Shown one piece after another: positions 37,701 to 64,000 of a stretch of 64,000 bases of DNA. The DNA is taken from positions 40,535,218 through 40,599,217 of the forward strand of contig JAVIAB010000092.1 in NCBI GenBank assembly GCA_032433765.1, written 5' to 3'. Origin of the DNA: Megaustenia siamemsis. Lineage: Eukaryota > Mollusca > Gastropoda > Stylommatophora > Ariophantidae. The notes below the pieces were generated by a model. That model saw only the letters and a program-made list of their open reading frames with translations, did no database searches and was not told where the DNA came from. Positions within the stretch are counted from its first letter, which is position 1, and every line of letters begins with the position of its first letter. Position numbers and translations under genes: made by a program.

Positions 37701-38057
37701 CAAATTGTCTTTACTATTTACTTTGAGTGTATGACTACTTACTTACTACTTTTATAAACAACACTGAGTGTAACACTGTAACTTATTAATAAGTGTTATT
37801 AACAGTAATAATAACATTTTAATTTTAAACTTTAACACAAACTACATTATAATCATTATTTCGTGTTACAGAACTAGAACTCAAAATACAAGAGGTCTGG
37901 TACAGTGTGTAATGAATGAAGGCCTGTTAGTGATAGTCTATAACTCAGCTGAGCAGAGAAGCAGAGGATTACCAGTCAGAGTCGAAGCTCTAACTAAACT
38001 ATCTTTGAAAAATAATATTCAAATGAGCAACAAATGCATAAATTAGAACTCAACCCT

Positions 38058-38555
38058 CAGTTGATGAGCATCAAGTGCCGTCTCCACAATGAAGGTTGGC
38101 TACCATCAACCATGGAGCGCCATTCTGCTCTGTCTCTTGCTTTGATGGTGCAGGTTATCATAGGCTGATTTGTCCATCTTTTGATGTTACTCGTCCATGT
38201 TAGTCTTGATCTGCCTCTATTACCTTGTATTTTCCTCTCCAAGATGCTTTTAGTATGCTGTTGTGTCTTTTAACATGCCACAAAAATTGCTTTTTGTCTT
38301 GTTTGCATTGTGTTTAGTAGTTCTCTTTTCATTTTTAGTTATTTTAAGACTTCATCGTTTGTTTTCTTTTCTTTCCATCCAATTCTACTTATTCTTCTGT
38401 AGTATATATCCACATTTCAAAGGCTTCAGTTCTCTGTTCTGTTTTCTTGTCTAGTGTCCATGTTTCTGCACCATATAAGAATGTTGAGAAGATATAACAT
38501 TTTGCTATTCTTAGTTTTAGCCCTGGTGTTATTTGTTTTGATGTTAATATATTTT
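38058..38555 (-). mobile_element. LINE-B 3' fragment
   Basis: Minus-strand LINE-B end: RGRSRLTWTSNIKRWTNQPM, KARDRAEWRSMVDGSQPSLW and the MLI/GAT-like tail at 38065. The upstream part is broken. It abuts LINE-C on its right near 38556, with both on the minus strand. Confidence 0.75.
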
Positions 38556-38870
38556 TATATATTGTCATGTGGCCAAACCATTTTATCTGTTGTTTTATTT
38601 AAATATATTATATGGTGGGCGCTATTCCTAGCTTTTTTCTCAGTTCTTCATTTCTGATCTTGTCTCTCAGGCTGTTTCATGTCATTCCACATTTCATCTT
38701 AGTAGAGGTTATTTTTCTTGTTCTTCTTGCATCTAGGGTCCAGGACTGGCATTGGTAGCACAACGTTGGGATGAAGATTGTATTGTACAGTACCCATTTT
38801 GCTTCTAGAGTTATTTCCTTGTTGGACAATAGTGGTGATAGCTGTGTCATCTGCAGTGATGTTTGATAAT
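38556..38870 (-). mobile_element. LINE-C 3' fragment
   Basis: Reverse complement matches 40130-40390: TLYNTIFIP-like, the RPWTLDARRTRKIT-like and IKTTDKMVWP segments. It directly follows a LINE-B fragment, so one probably inserted next to or into the other. Confidence 0.6.
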
Positions 38871-39259
38871 TTTTAAGTGATCTCTAATAATTTAGCTGCT
38901 CGATACAATTTCCTTTTACATTTGCAGCATCGCATTCACATTTAATTTTCACAACAATAATCACTGCAAGCACTGTAGATTTTTGCTTCTTCAAGCTCTT
39001 GTAAACATTAATAATAATTTATTACAATACATTATTTGTAATATAATTTAAATAACCAGAGGACAGAATTACCAAATAATATATTGTATATAATAATGTT
39101 ACATTTTTAAAAATCTGATTATAATTTTATTGTGTTGGTTTTGTGTTTTTATACATAATAAGTATCACATTTTAAAAAAAAGGATTTTTGTAATTGGCAT
39201 TTTCTTTTTGTATTTGAGCTAATATCTATTCTTTTTGATTGTTCAGTGTAGTTTTAACT
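38871..39259. other. AT-rich unique sequence, no gene seen
   Basis: Very AT-rich, with no coding region or repeat family recognised. Confidence 0.4.
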
Positions 39260-39720
39260 TTATTTTTGTTGTTGTTGCCCAACCTGTACTTTTGGTAGTA
39301 GTCTTATATTTTGAAAACAACATGGCTTCTCAATTTTTCCTATTGTGAGCAGGGACAGCTTGTCACTATCCATGTTGACAGCGATAAGAATGGAAATTCC
39401 GTTGGAAATCTTGTAACCGCTGTACCTTTCCCCTTTTTCAGCAAGTGTGCAGTTTGGGACACACAAGAGACCTGTCTTGTCCATGTTGTATATATTCTTT
39501 GATTTAAATTGTTTGAGAGTTTCCTGTAGTTCACTTTCCTTCCACTTATCTGTTGTTTCTTTTGAAACTGAACCAGTTTCACCACAGACTACTTTCACAG
39601 CAACTCCATGTCACACTTTAAATTGGTTCAGACAGCCCATACTTGGGTTGAAGTTGGTATGACCGAGACTCTCAGCCAGCTCTTTTCCCTTTTCAATAAG
39701 GATGGGTCCTGAAATCGGAG
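39260..39720 (-). pseudogene. pogo/Tigger-type (DDE_1) transposase remnant
   Basis: On the minus strand from 39720: GPILIEKGKELAESLGHTNF, NPSMGCLNQFK, then HGVAVKVVCGETGSV, then NIYNMDKTGLLCVPNCTLAEKGE and LIAVNMDSDKL...IGKIEKPCCF. This is the order of the Tc5-type DNA-binding domain end (GWLxRFKxRHG) and the first catalytic Asp region (YNxDETGL) of pogo/Tigger/jerky-like transposases. Here the catalytic motif reads NMDKTGL, keeping Asp but changing the Glu. A stop splits the two parts and the remaining catalytic residues are missing. It is a dead DNA transposon. No inverted repeats were found. Confidence 0.85.
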
Positions 39721-39794
39721 ATAATATATTATTATATAGTAACAAATTATTAAACATATATGTATATATATGTTAGGATGTCTGTTATTTAATT

Positions 39795-40028
39795 TATTCT
39801 CATTTCTTAGCAATATTCAGTATTATAACCACAGTCATTTTGCTAGATTAATCACAATTATACTAGCCAGAGGCCCAATCTGGCATTTGTCTTTATTGAT
39901 GAACTTGGCATGGTTTAGTACTTCATCTCATGCTACCAATAATATAATACCAGAACATCAACATAACTATAGAAGGCAGGCAACCAAAACAAGTAGAGAA
40001 ATTCAAATACCTAGGAAGTTTAGTGACA
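39795..40028. repeat. Duplicated segment, copy 2 (partner 37380-37700)
   Basis: Same blocks as copy 1 but without the 53-bp insertion, so TTATACT joins directly to AGCCAGAGG. It runs on into LINE-C coding sequence (QVEKFKYLGSLVTN), whereas copy 1 diverges after that segment. Confidence 0.75.
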
Positions 40029-40610
40029 AACGATAATTCACAAACAGCAGAGATAGAATCAAGATGCAACATAGCTTGTCAAATCATTGGACAGTTATCA
40101 CCACTATTGTTCAACAAGGAAATAACTCTAGAGGCAAAATGTGCACTATACAATACAATCTTCATCCCAATGTTGTGCTACCAATGCCAGACCTGGACCC
40201 TAGATGGAAAAACCATTTTTAAAATAACCTCTACTGAGATGAAATGTGTCAGACGAATGACAGGAAACAGTCTGAGAGATAAGATCGGAAATGAAGAACT
40301 GAGAAAAAAAGCTAGGAATAGCATCTGCCATAGAATATATAAAGAAACAACAGATAAAATGGTTTGGCCACGTGACACGGCAGAAAGATCAAAACACAAC
40401 ACATCGAGCCCTCAATAAACGCTGCGAGAATACCAGACTCAAGAGTCGACCATGAAAAAAGATGAATCGATGGAAGCACTAGGAAACATAACAACAGAAG
40501 AGCAAAAGACCACAAATTATATCTCCCCACGATACTGAAAGGTAAATGATGAGGGAAAGAAGAATCTGCCAAGTAATCAAGTGAGGAAGCCATATCAACT
40601 TTGCCTAACT
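39850..40610 (+). mobile_element. LINE-C 3' part
   Basis: Plus-strand coding remnant: KYLGSLVTNDNSQTAEIESR, then CQIIGQLSPLLFNKEITLEAK, then WTLDGKTIFKITSTEMKCVR and RMTGNSLRDKIGNEELRKKA. It is open from 40023 to 40418. The region lies after the RT catalytic domain of the LINE. A shorter frame with stops follows to about 40610. Paralogous pieces are at 33225, 38556, 45735, 52310 and 55390. Confidence 0.75.
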
Positions 40611-40639
40611 CAGCAATCATTTCCACTGCAGCTGCTTTT

Positions 40640-41130
40640 TTTTTGTAAATGCCTACACAAAATGTTCATTGTTCTCAATGCTGCTGTATTTAAGACATTC
40701 TTAGGATCTCTAAACAGCTCAGTATTAAAGTAAGTTTCTCTAGAACAATTATCAACCCATAATTGGCCAAATATGTGGCAATCTACAAGTCTGTGTGGCC
40801 TATCTTCATGCTAACATATGTGATGAGACCAGTTTTATTATTTACAAGTGAATTTTCAGTCTAATCTATCACATACTTTTGGTTGTTTTTATTTATGAGC
40901 CTTTCTAATAGTCATGATAAATCTTCTTTTCTTGGAATGTGATTGTCACTGTGCAGCTCCCACTTTTGCTAGTCTGTCTACTCTTGTATTTCCTGATATG
41001 CCCCAATATGCTACTCTCTGTAATACCACTTATCTTTTTTGGTGTTCGTTTCATGCAAGACATTTTATCAGCTCTTGTAGTTTTATTTGTGTCTCTGCGA
41101 GTTTTTTTAAAGGCAGACATTAAGAAATGG
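40640..41130 (-). mobile_element. RNase H-type LINE remnant
   Basis: On the minus strand, RNase H C-terminal sequence reads WGISGNTRVDRLAKVGA (41010-40960) after a diverged AETQIKLQELIKCLA stretch. It is followed by a broken TGH-like segment near 40800-40840. The GNxxVDRLAKxGA motif is characteristic of LINE RNase H domains. It has frameshifts and stops. It lies just upstream of the AFG2B gene on the other strand. Confidence 0.6.
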
Positions 41131-41637
41131 CATATTTCAGATTAATACTTGATCATTATAGCGTAATTTAAAAAAAAAAAAAACAGACTTTAAAAATATT
41201 GTGAAAAATTGTTGGACAACATGTGGAAAAATTAAGAGACGGGTCCATCTCATGAATATAACTGCGGGGTTATACCAGTTACTGTTGTGCTTCTACAATA
41301 GTTTGTGATATGGTTTCAGATTTAAGGTGACGCTAAGAGTCAGATGGACAGACAGACAATATTACAAAAATCCTGTGATGTTATGTACCAACTATATGTA
41401 GTAGTAGCCTCTGTCAGTCATAGTTGACCATGGATTTTTCAGCACCCCTAGAAATGTTATTATTATATTTAACGTAACATGGACCTACTACAGACGTAGG
41501 GTACGATATGATTAGTATTTTGACTATAAAACATATTATTTATTGTGATAATTTTGCTTGCAGGTTTGAATAACTGGATAAAGAACTCCATCAATGAAAT
41601 CTTGAAGGGTTATCAATTTCAAATGTGAAAGATAAAA

Positions 41638-59729
<18,092 letters not shown>

Positions 59730-60908
59730 ATTGCTTTCATAAAACTGATGAAATTGAATTTTTTTTTAAAGGCAAACATTTGTTTATTTTTGGTAACTTA
59801 TTCATTCAAATGCACAACTTAAAAGATTGAGAGCAGTACTCAAACTAACAATGCTAAGTATGTATTTGGTAATTTAATATGAGATTATATATATATATAT
59901 ATATACACATACATATTTGTATGAGAATTACTGGTTCATTTATATGATAGAATATTTCAAAATAAAAAATCAAAGATAGACTTAAAAAAAAAATTAGGAC
60001 CAAGAAAGACCTTTAGTAGACATATTATGGGGTGCTTATGACAATTTCCTACTGACTTCTAGATTATTGGCTGCAGCCTATTTCATTGTGAAGTCTGCTG
60101 AATGTAGTATTGAACTTAGCTGAAGAGGAACAAAACAGTAAATGTTAACTATTAGCAGAAGGGATTTTTATATAGTTTCAATTCTTAAATTACATAGAAT
60201 AAGCATAACTCTGTTATGATAGCTAGTACATGTTGAGTACACTTATGGTCATCAATGTCTAAATAACAAAATTGGTCCAAATTATATATGCTGATTTTTT
60301 TTTCTTGGTTCTCTGTCCTATATTTTGACTTTCCTTCATCTATATTTAGAACTGATTTGCATGACTAGAGAATTATTGGTGATGCCCTGTGATCTAAAAT
60401 TTGTATACAGGAAGTCAAATTTGATTTGGACCTATAATCAAAACAGGCTACATTATGATTTGCTTTCAAATGGCTGTTCAGTATGGCTTCATGTTAATAG
60501 TTCTTAGTAACAGCTTGACAGTGCATAGATATGTGTGTTGCACCGCATGTGAGAATGCAATACAGAATGATTTTTGGCTGAGTGGTTGCAGGACAGCTTC
60601 AAGTTTATATAATGAATGACCAGGCAAACTGTTTAAAACATTCATATGTTGGTTGGGTACAAGTTCTCTCAACAGCTTTAATGAGATATTGAATCTGCAA
60701 GGCATGCACAATAAAACATTCCAGAAAAAGGCAACCTACTGTATAATAAACTGCAAGACTTTACAAATGTTATATTGACAGAAGTTGCAGCCCAAATTGG
60801 CAGCATTCATGCATCCACAGGCTGGTATTACATTTGACAGAGATTGACTAGAGGACATATTGGTGTAGAATCTGTCATTAATGTTTTTGATAGGCATGCA
60901 CATTGACA
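59730..60908. other. AFG2B 3' flank, no gene seen
   Basis: Probable 3' UTR and intergenic sequence, with a short (TA)n run at 59887-59905. No further exon or repeat recognised. Confidence 0.45.
59961..59966 (+). promoter_or_regulatory. Candidate AFG2B polyadenylation signal
   Basis: AATAAA 232 bp after the stop codon. Other AATAAA matches occur further on (60710), so this is only the nearest candidate. Confidence 0.35.
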
Positions 60909-61110
60909 GGGAGTTCTGGTAGCTCATTGGTTTGTTAACTGGACTATTGATGACAAGAGGTCAGGTTTGATCCTGTTAACAATTTTCAGGTTCACCCAAC
61001 TTCAAATGGGTACCAGATTATTCTGGGAAAGAAAGCCAGCACTGACGTAATATTGATATTTTGACATTGCTCAAAAAAATATGTGCCGAAGGTTTGTTAA
61101 AAAATATGGG
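60909..61110 (+). mobile_element. S1 SINE, plus orientation
   Basis: The head reads GGGAGTTCTGGTAGCTCATT with A box TAGCTCATTGG and B box GGTTTGATCCTG. The body has GGTTCACCCAACTTCAAATG, GGTACCAGATTATTCTGGG and a TGTGCCGAAGGTTTGT segment near its end. It is truncated relative to 29804. Confidence 0.8.
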
Positions 61111-62131
61111 CTCTATTAATACTACAACGTGGCATAGTGGGGCTCATTCTTTCATGTGTATCGATGCACTTGTGATATGTTCTTACTGCCAGAGGTATGA
61201 AAGAAACCTCTGGAGTATGCACCTTGATAAGAGTGGAGAATCATTAATGCAAAATGATTTGAGCCGTTGAGCAGATTTTTTTTTTCATATCTCATTTCTA
61301 TTTGAATTATAATCTCATTTAATGTTAAAATTCATTGCTTCCTGCTCTGTTGTTGCAAGAAGAGTAAATGTGTATGTAATTTGTTTTCATATCCAAAAAT
61401 GTGCAACAGTCATGGAAAGATGTGGTTACTTTCTTTTTCCCCATACATCTAGCATGGAATGGGGGAAAATATTTTTATTTTCCTTTTAATAATTACTTCA
61501 TTGAGAAGTCCTGAATCTGAAATACAGCAAATGTTTCTGATTGCAATTTCTCCCACTGCTGTTCATGGTGCTTTCATTTGCTTAATTTTTTTCTGTTGGT
61601 TTCACTGAACAGTATCTTATCCCTTATTTACTATCTAAGTCTATCACGGTTTAGAACTTATTTATTCTTGATTGTGTCACTAGTTGGTTTGAACTGCAAG
61701 CAATGTACCATTCTGATATTTACTGTTCTAGATTTATTGTTATTTTCTTCTAGTTGATCATGTAATCTAATAATCTCAATGGATACACTTTTCTCACACA
61801 GTTCTTCCTGAAAATCCACATTTTAAGAAAATCGTAGATATTTACATGTGATTGAATGGTTTATGACAAAGAAGATAAAATAAAATTAGGGCCATATCCA
61901 TAATGGGAGATTGTGAAGTACATTGACAATTAAATGCAAAACATTTAACAGATGAGTCCATCAATCTCGATTGTTTTCAAATTTTCATTCTCCTATATGC
62001 TTTTTCACCTGGACCATCACATTTTCTTTCTCCTAGGTGAATATCTATCATGTTTTCCTTCTCTTCAAGTGTCTTTCCTCCTAGTTGAATATGCACTAAA
62101 ACTGTCACATTTTTTTCTTCTTTTAGGTAAA
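61111..62131. other. Unique sequence, no gene seen
   Basis: AT-rich, with no coding region or repeat recognised. At 62000-62100 CTTTCTCCTAGGTGAATAT-type words recur a few times without clear periodicity. Confidence 0.4.
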
Positions 62132-62664
62132 TTTCTCCCATCATCATTATCGAGTGCCTTCTCCGCAACGAAGGTTGGCTACCATGGATCGCCATTCTAC
62201 TCTGTTTCTTCCTTTGATGGTGCAGGCTGTCATAGAATGACTTGTCCATCTTTTGATGTTACTTGTTCATGTTAGTCTTGGTCTGCCTCTTTTACCTTGT
62301 ATTTTCCCTTCCAATATTACTTTTAGTAGGCTGTTGTGTCTTTTAACATGCCCCAAAAATTTCATTTGTCTTGTCTTAATTGTATTTATAGTTCTCTTTT
62401 TATTTTCAATTGTTTTAAAACTTCATCGTTTATTTTCTTTTCTTTCCATCCATTTCTACCTATTCTTCTAAAAATCCACATTTCAAAGGCTTCAATTTTC
62501 TGTTCTGTTTTCTTGTCTAATGTCCATGTTTCTGCACTATACAGGAATATTGACAAGATGTAACATTTTGCCATTCTTAGTTTCAGCCCTGCTGATATTT
62601 GTTTTGTTGTTAGTATATTTTTATGGCATTAAAATTACTTTTTGCCATGCCTATTCTTTTGTTT

Positions 62665-62925
62665 TTCCTGTGTGTTACCGGGGCCTCATTATGAGTAAAG
62701 AATAGTGACACTGTGTCCTTCCAAGCATGCCATAAGAGGCGACTAATGAGGTTGATCGATGGCTTGACAAGCTGTCATTGTAAAAAGTATTGTTATGGAA
62801 ACAGAACTATAGATTTTAGAAGCAGTGATCTCTGCAATATGTGCCATTTTGGCACACAAGGTTTCTGTTTTGAGATTGTGGTTCTGCCCTATGTGCCGTC
62901 TTCGGCTCGAAAGGACAATAGATAG
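62665..62925 (+). mobile_element. S6 SINE with 12-bp target-site duplication
   Basis: 261 bp between ATTCTTTTGTTT at 62653-62664 and 62926-62937. The LINE-B copy at 31181 has this 12-mer once. It matches 49628-49898 along its whole length. It ends GCCGTCTTCGGCTCGAAAGG then ACAATAGATAG. Confidence 0.95.
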
Positions 62926-63310
62926 ATTCTTTTGTTTATTTCAATTTTACGAATTCCATCATTGGTTATAGTATGTCCCAGGTAGTTGTAGCTTTGGACT
63001 GTCTCCAGATGTATTCCCCCAAATGTGATATTTAATTGTAGGTCTTGAGAATTTTCTTTGTTTATGATCATAGTTTTAGTCTTTTTGATATTCATATCTA
63101 TTCCATATTTTTTGCTTGTTATGTTTATCACATTAAGCAATTGTTGTAGGTCTTTAGGATTTTCTGCTAGTAGAACAGTATCATCAGCATATCTTAGGTT
63201 ATTGATTATCTTTCCATTAATGTTTAGGCCTGGCATCTCTGAGATGTTTTTAAAGATTTGCTCAGTGTATAGTTTGAACAAGCTTGGTGATAGGATGCAT
63301 CCTTGTCTTA

Positions 63311-63630
63311 GGGGACCTCGGTAGCCGAGTTGGGAAAACCACCCGACTGGACTAATGACGTTCGGACAACCTGTGTTCGATTCCCGCTGGGAGCAGTGTG
63401 AATTCTACTTGTAGTTGGAAAAAAAATACCCCCACGGTCAACCCAGCTGTTGGCAGAAATGGGTACCAGGGTATTACCCTGGGAAGGTGAGGAATGTCGC
63501 CTCTCATCTGGATTTCGATGCTTGAGACAACACTATTCAGAAATATCCGAACATTTCTGGGTAGGCGACCGAGCACATATGGATGTAAACTCGCGTGTTA
63601 AGACGCCGGTTCAAGTCTCGTACTTTATCT
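63311..63630 (+). mobile_element. S2 SINE, intact, with 8-bp target-site duplication
   Basis: 320 bp between TTGTCTTA at 63303-63310 and 63631-63638, inserted in LINE-B. The head GGGGACCTCGGTAGCCGAGT has A box TAGCCGAGTTGGG, and B box TGTTCGATTCCCG is 50 bp later. The 3' end has a second B-box-like GGTTCAAGTCTCG. The copy at 30515-30895 is longer at its 5' end. Confidence 0.93.
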
Positions 63631-64000
63631 TTGTCTTACTCCTCTTTTTATGTCCATAGGTGTAAAGTTCTCCTTGTTATATTTTATTATTGCTGTTTGC
63701 TCCCAGTAAAATTACATATTAGTCATATGTCTGTGTTGTCTAGATTTATATCCTTTAGGCAGTCTATATGTTGGTTATGGTGTATTCTATCAAATGCTTT
63801 GGTGTAGTCTATGAAGCAGGCATATATTGGTTTGTTTACTTCTATGTACTTTCAATCAATGTTCTCATGCAAAATATGGCTTTCTCCTAGTTTCTTGTTT
63901 TTGCTGTTTGTCCTTTCTAAGCATTTCTTATTCAGAATTGTGAGGCTAAAACTGTCTAGGCATGTTTTAGTCTTCTATTGATTTATCTTGTTGGATGTCT

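Larger units (their letters stand above)
62139..63880 (-). mobile_element. LINE-B with 7-bp target-site duplication and two nested SINEs
   Basis: Minus-strand LINE-B flanked by TTTCTCC at 62132-62138 and 63881-63887. After removing S6 and S2 and their duplications it is about 1.14 kb. It contains the RT catalytic LRYADDTVLLAENPKDLQQL (near 63185), YNYLGHTITNDGIRKIEINK, the FLGHVKRHN-type segment and a (GAT)n tail. It is closely similar to 31181-32485, which lacks both SINEs and so acts as the empty site. Confidence 0.92.

Overview
This is a repeat-rich, AT-rich invertebrate animal genome scaffold. The signs are one split gene with introns and consensus splice sites, several LINE families, Pol III (tRNA-headed) SINEs, cut-and-paste DNA transposons, and no bacterial gene organisation. 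The phylum is not settled. The LINE and SINE mix and the RNase H remnants look mollusc-like to me, while the Tc1/mariner-type element belongs to a group I associate with arthropods. Both statements are recollection, not a search result.

Layout. 1-2380: a degraded LINE with RNase H, cut by a second LINE fragment. 2983-18955: a 16-kb minisatellite of about 456 copies of a 35-bp unit, arranged in higher-order blocks of roughly 1.9-2.2 kb. 18956-22800: mostly unique sequence, with nine noisy copies of a 48-bp tandem repeat (19917-20320), one SINE, a LINE fragment and a 100-N assembly gap (21358-21457). 22800-41500: a nest of transposable elements. It includes a nearly complete Tc1/mariner-type element with both terminal inverted repeats (27815-29218), a pogo/Tigger-type transposase remnant (39260-39720), and LINE and SINE insertions inside other LINEs.

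The only host gene I can support is at 41638-59729 on the + strand. It is a two-domain AAA+ ATPase best matched to AFG2B (SPATA5L1), in eight coding exons of about 672 codons. Seven exons join in phase. Exon 1 carries a one-base frame break at an A5 run, and intron 3 appears to use a GC donor. The introns are loaded with LINEs and SINEs, including an RTE-like LINE with an unbroken 823-codon antisense frame in intron 2. 59730-64000: 3' flank, a SINE, and a LINE (62139-63880) that hosts two further SINEs, each with target-site duplications.

For reference I label LINE families A-F and J and SINE families S1-S6. These labels are mine. LINE-A is RTE-like with a (GATA)n tail. LINE-B is 5'-truncated with a (GAT)n tail. 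LINE-C, D and F are other endonuclease/RT LINEs. LINE-J carries RNase H. S1-S3 have clear tRNA-like heads with A and B boxes. S4 and S5 share a core but have different heads. S6 ends in the LINE-A 3' tail. Several insertions leave target-site duplications, which give a relative order of events. I found no novel host defence or metabolic system. The most notable items are the minisatellite, the precisely dated nested insertions, the S6/LINE-A shared tail, and the two anomalies in the AFG2B gene.
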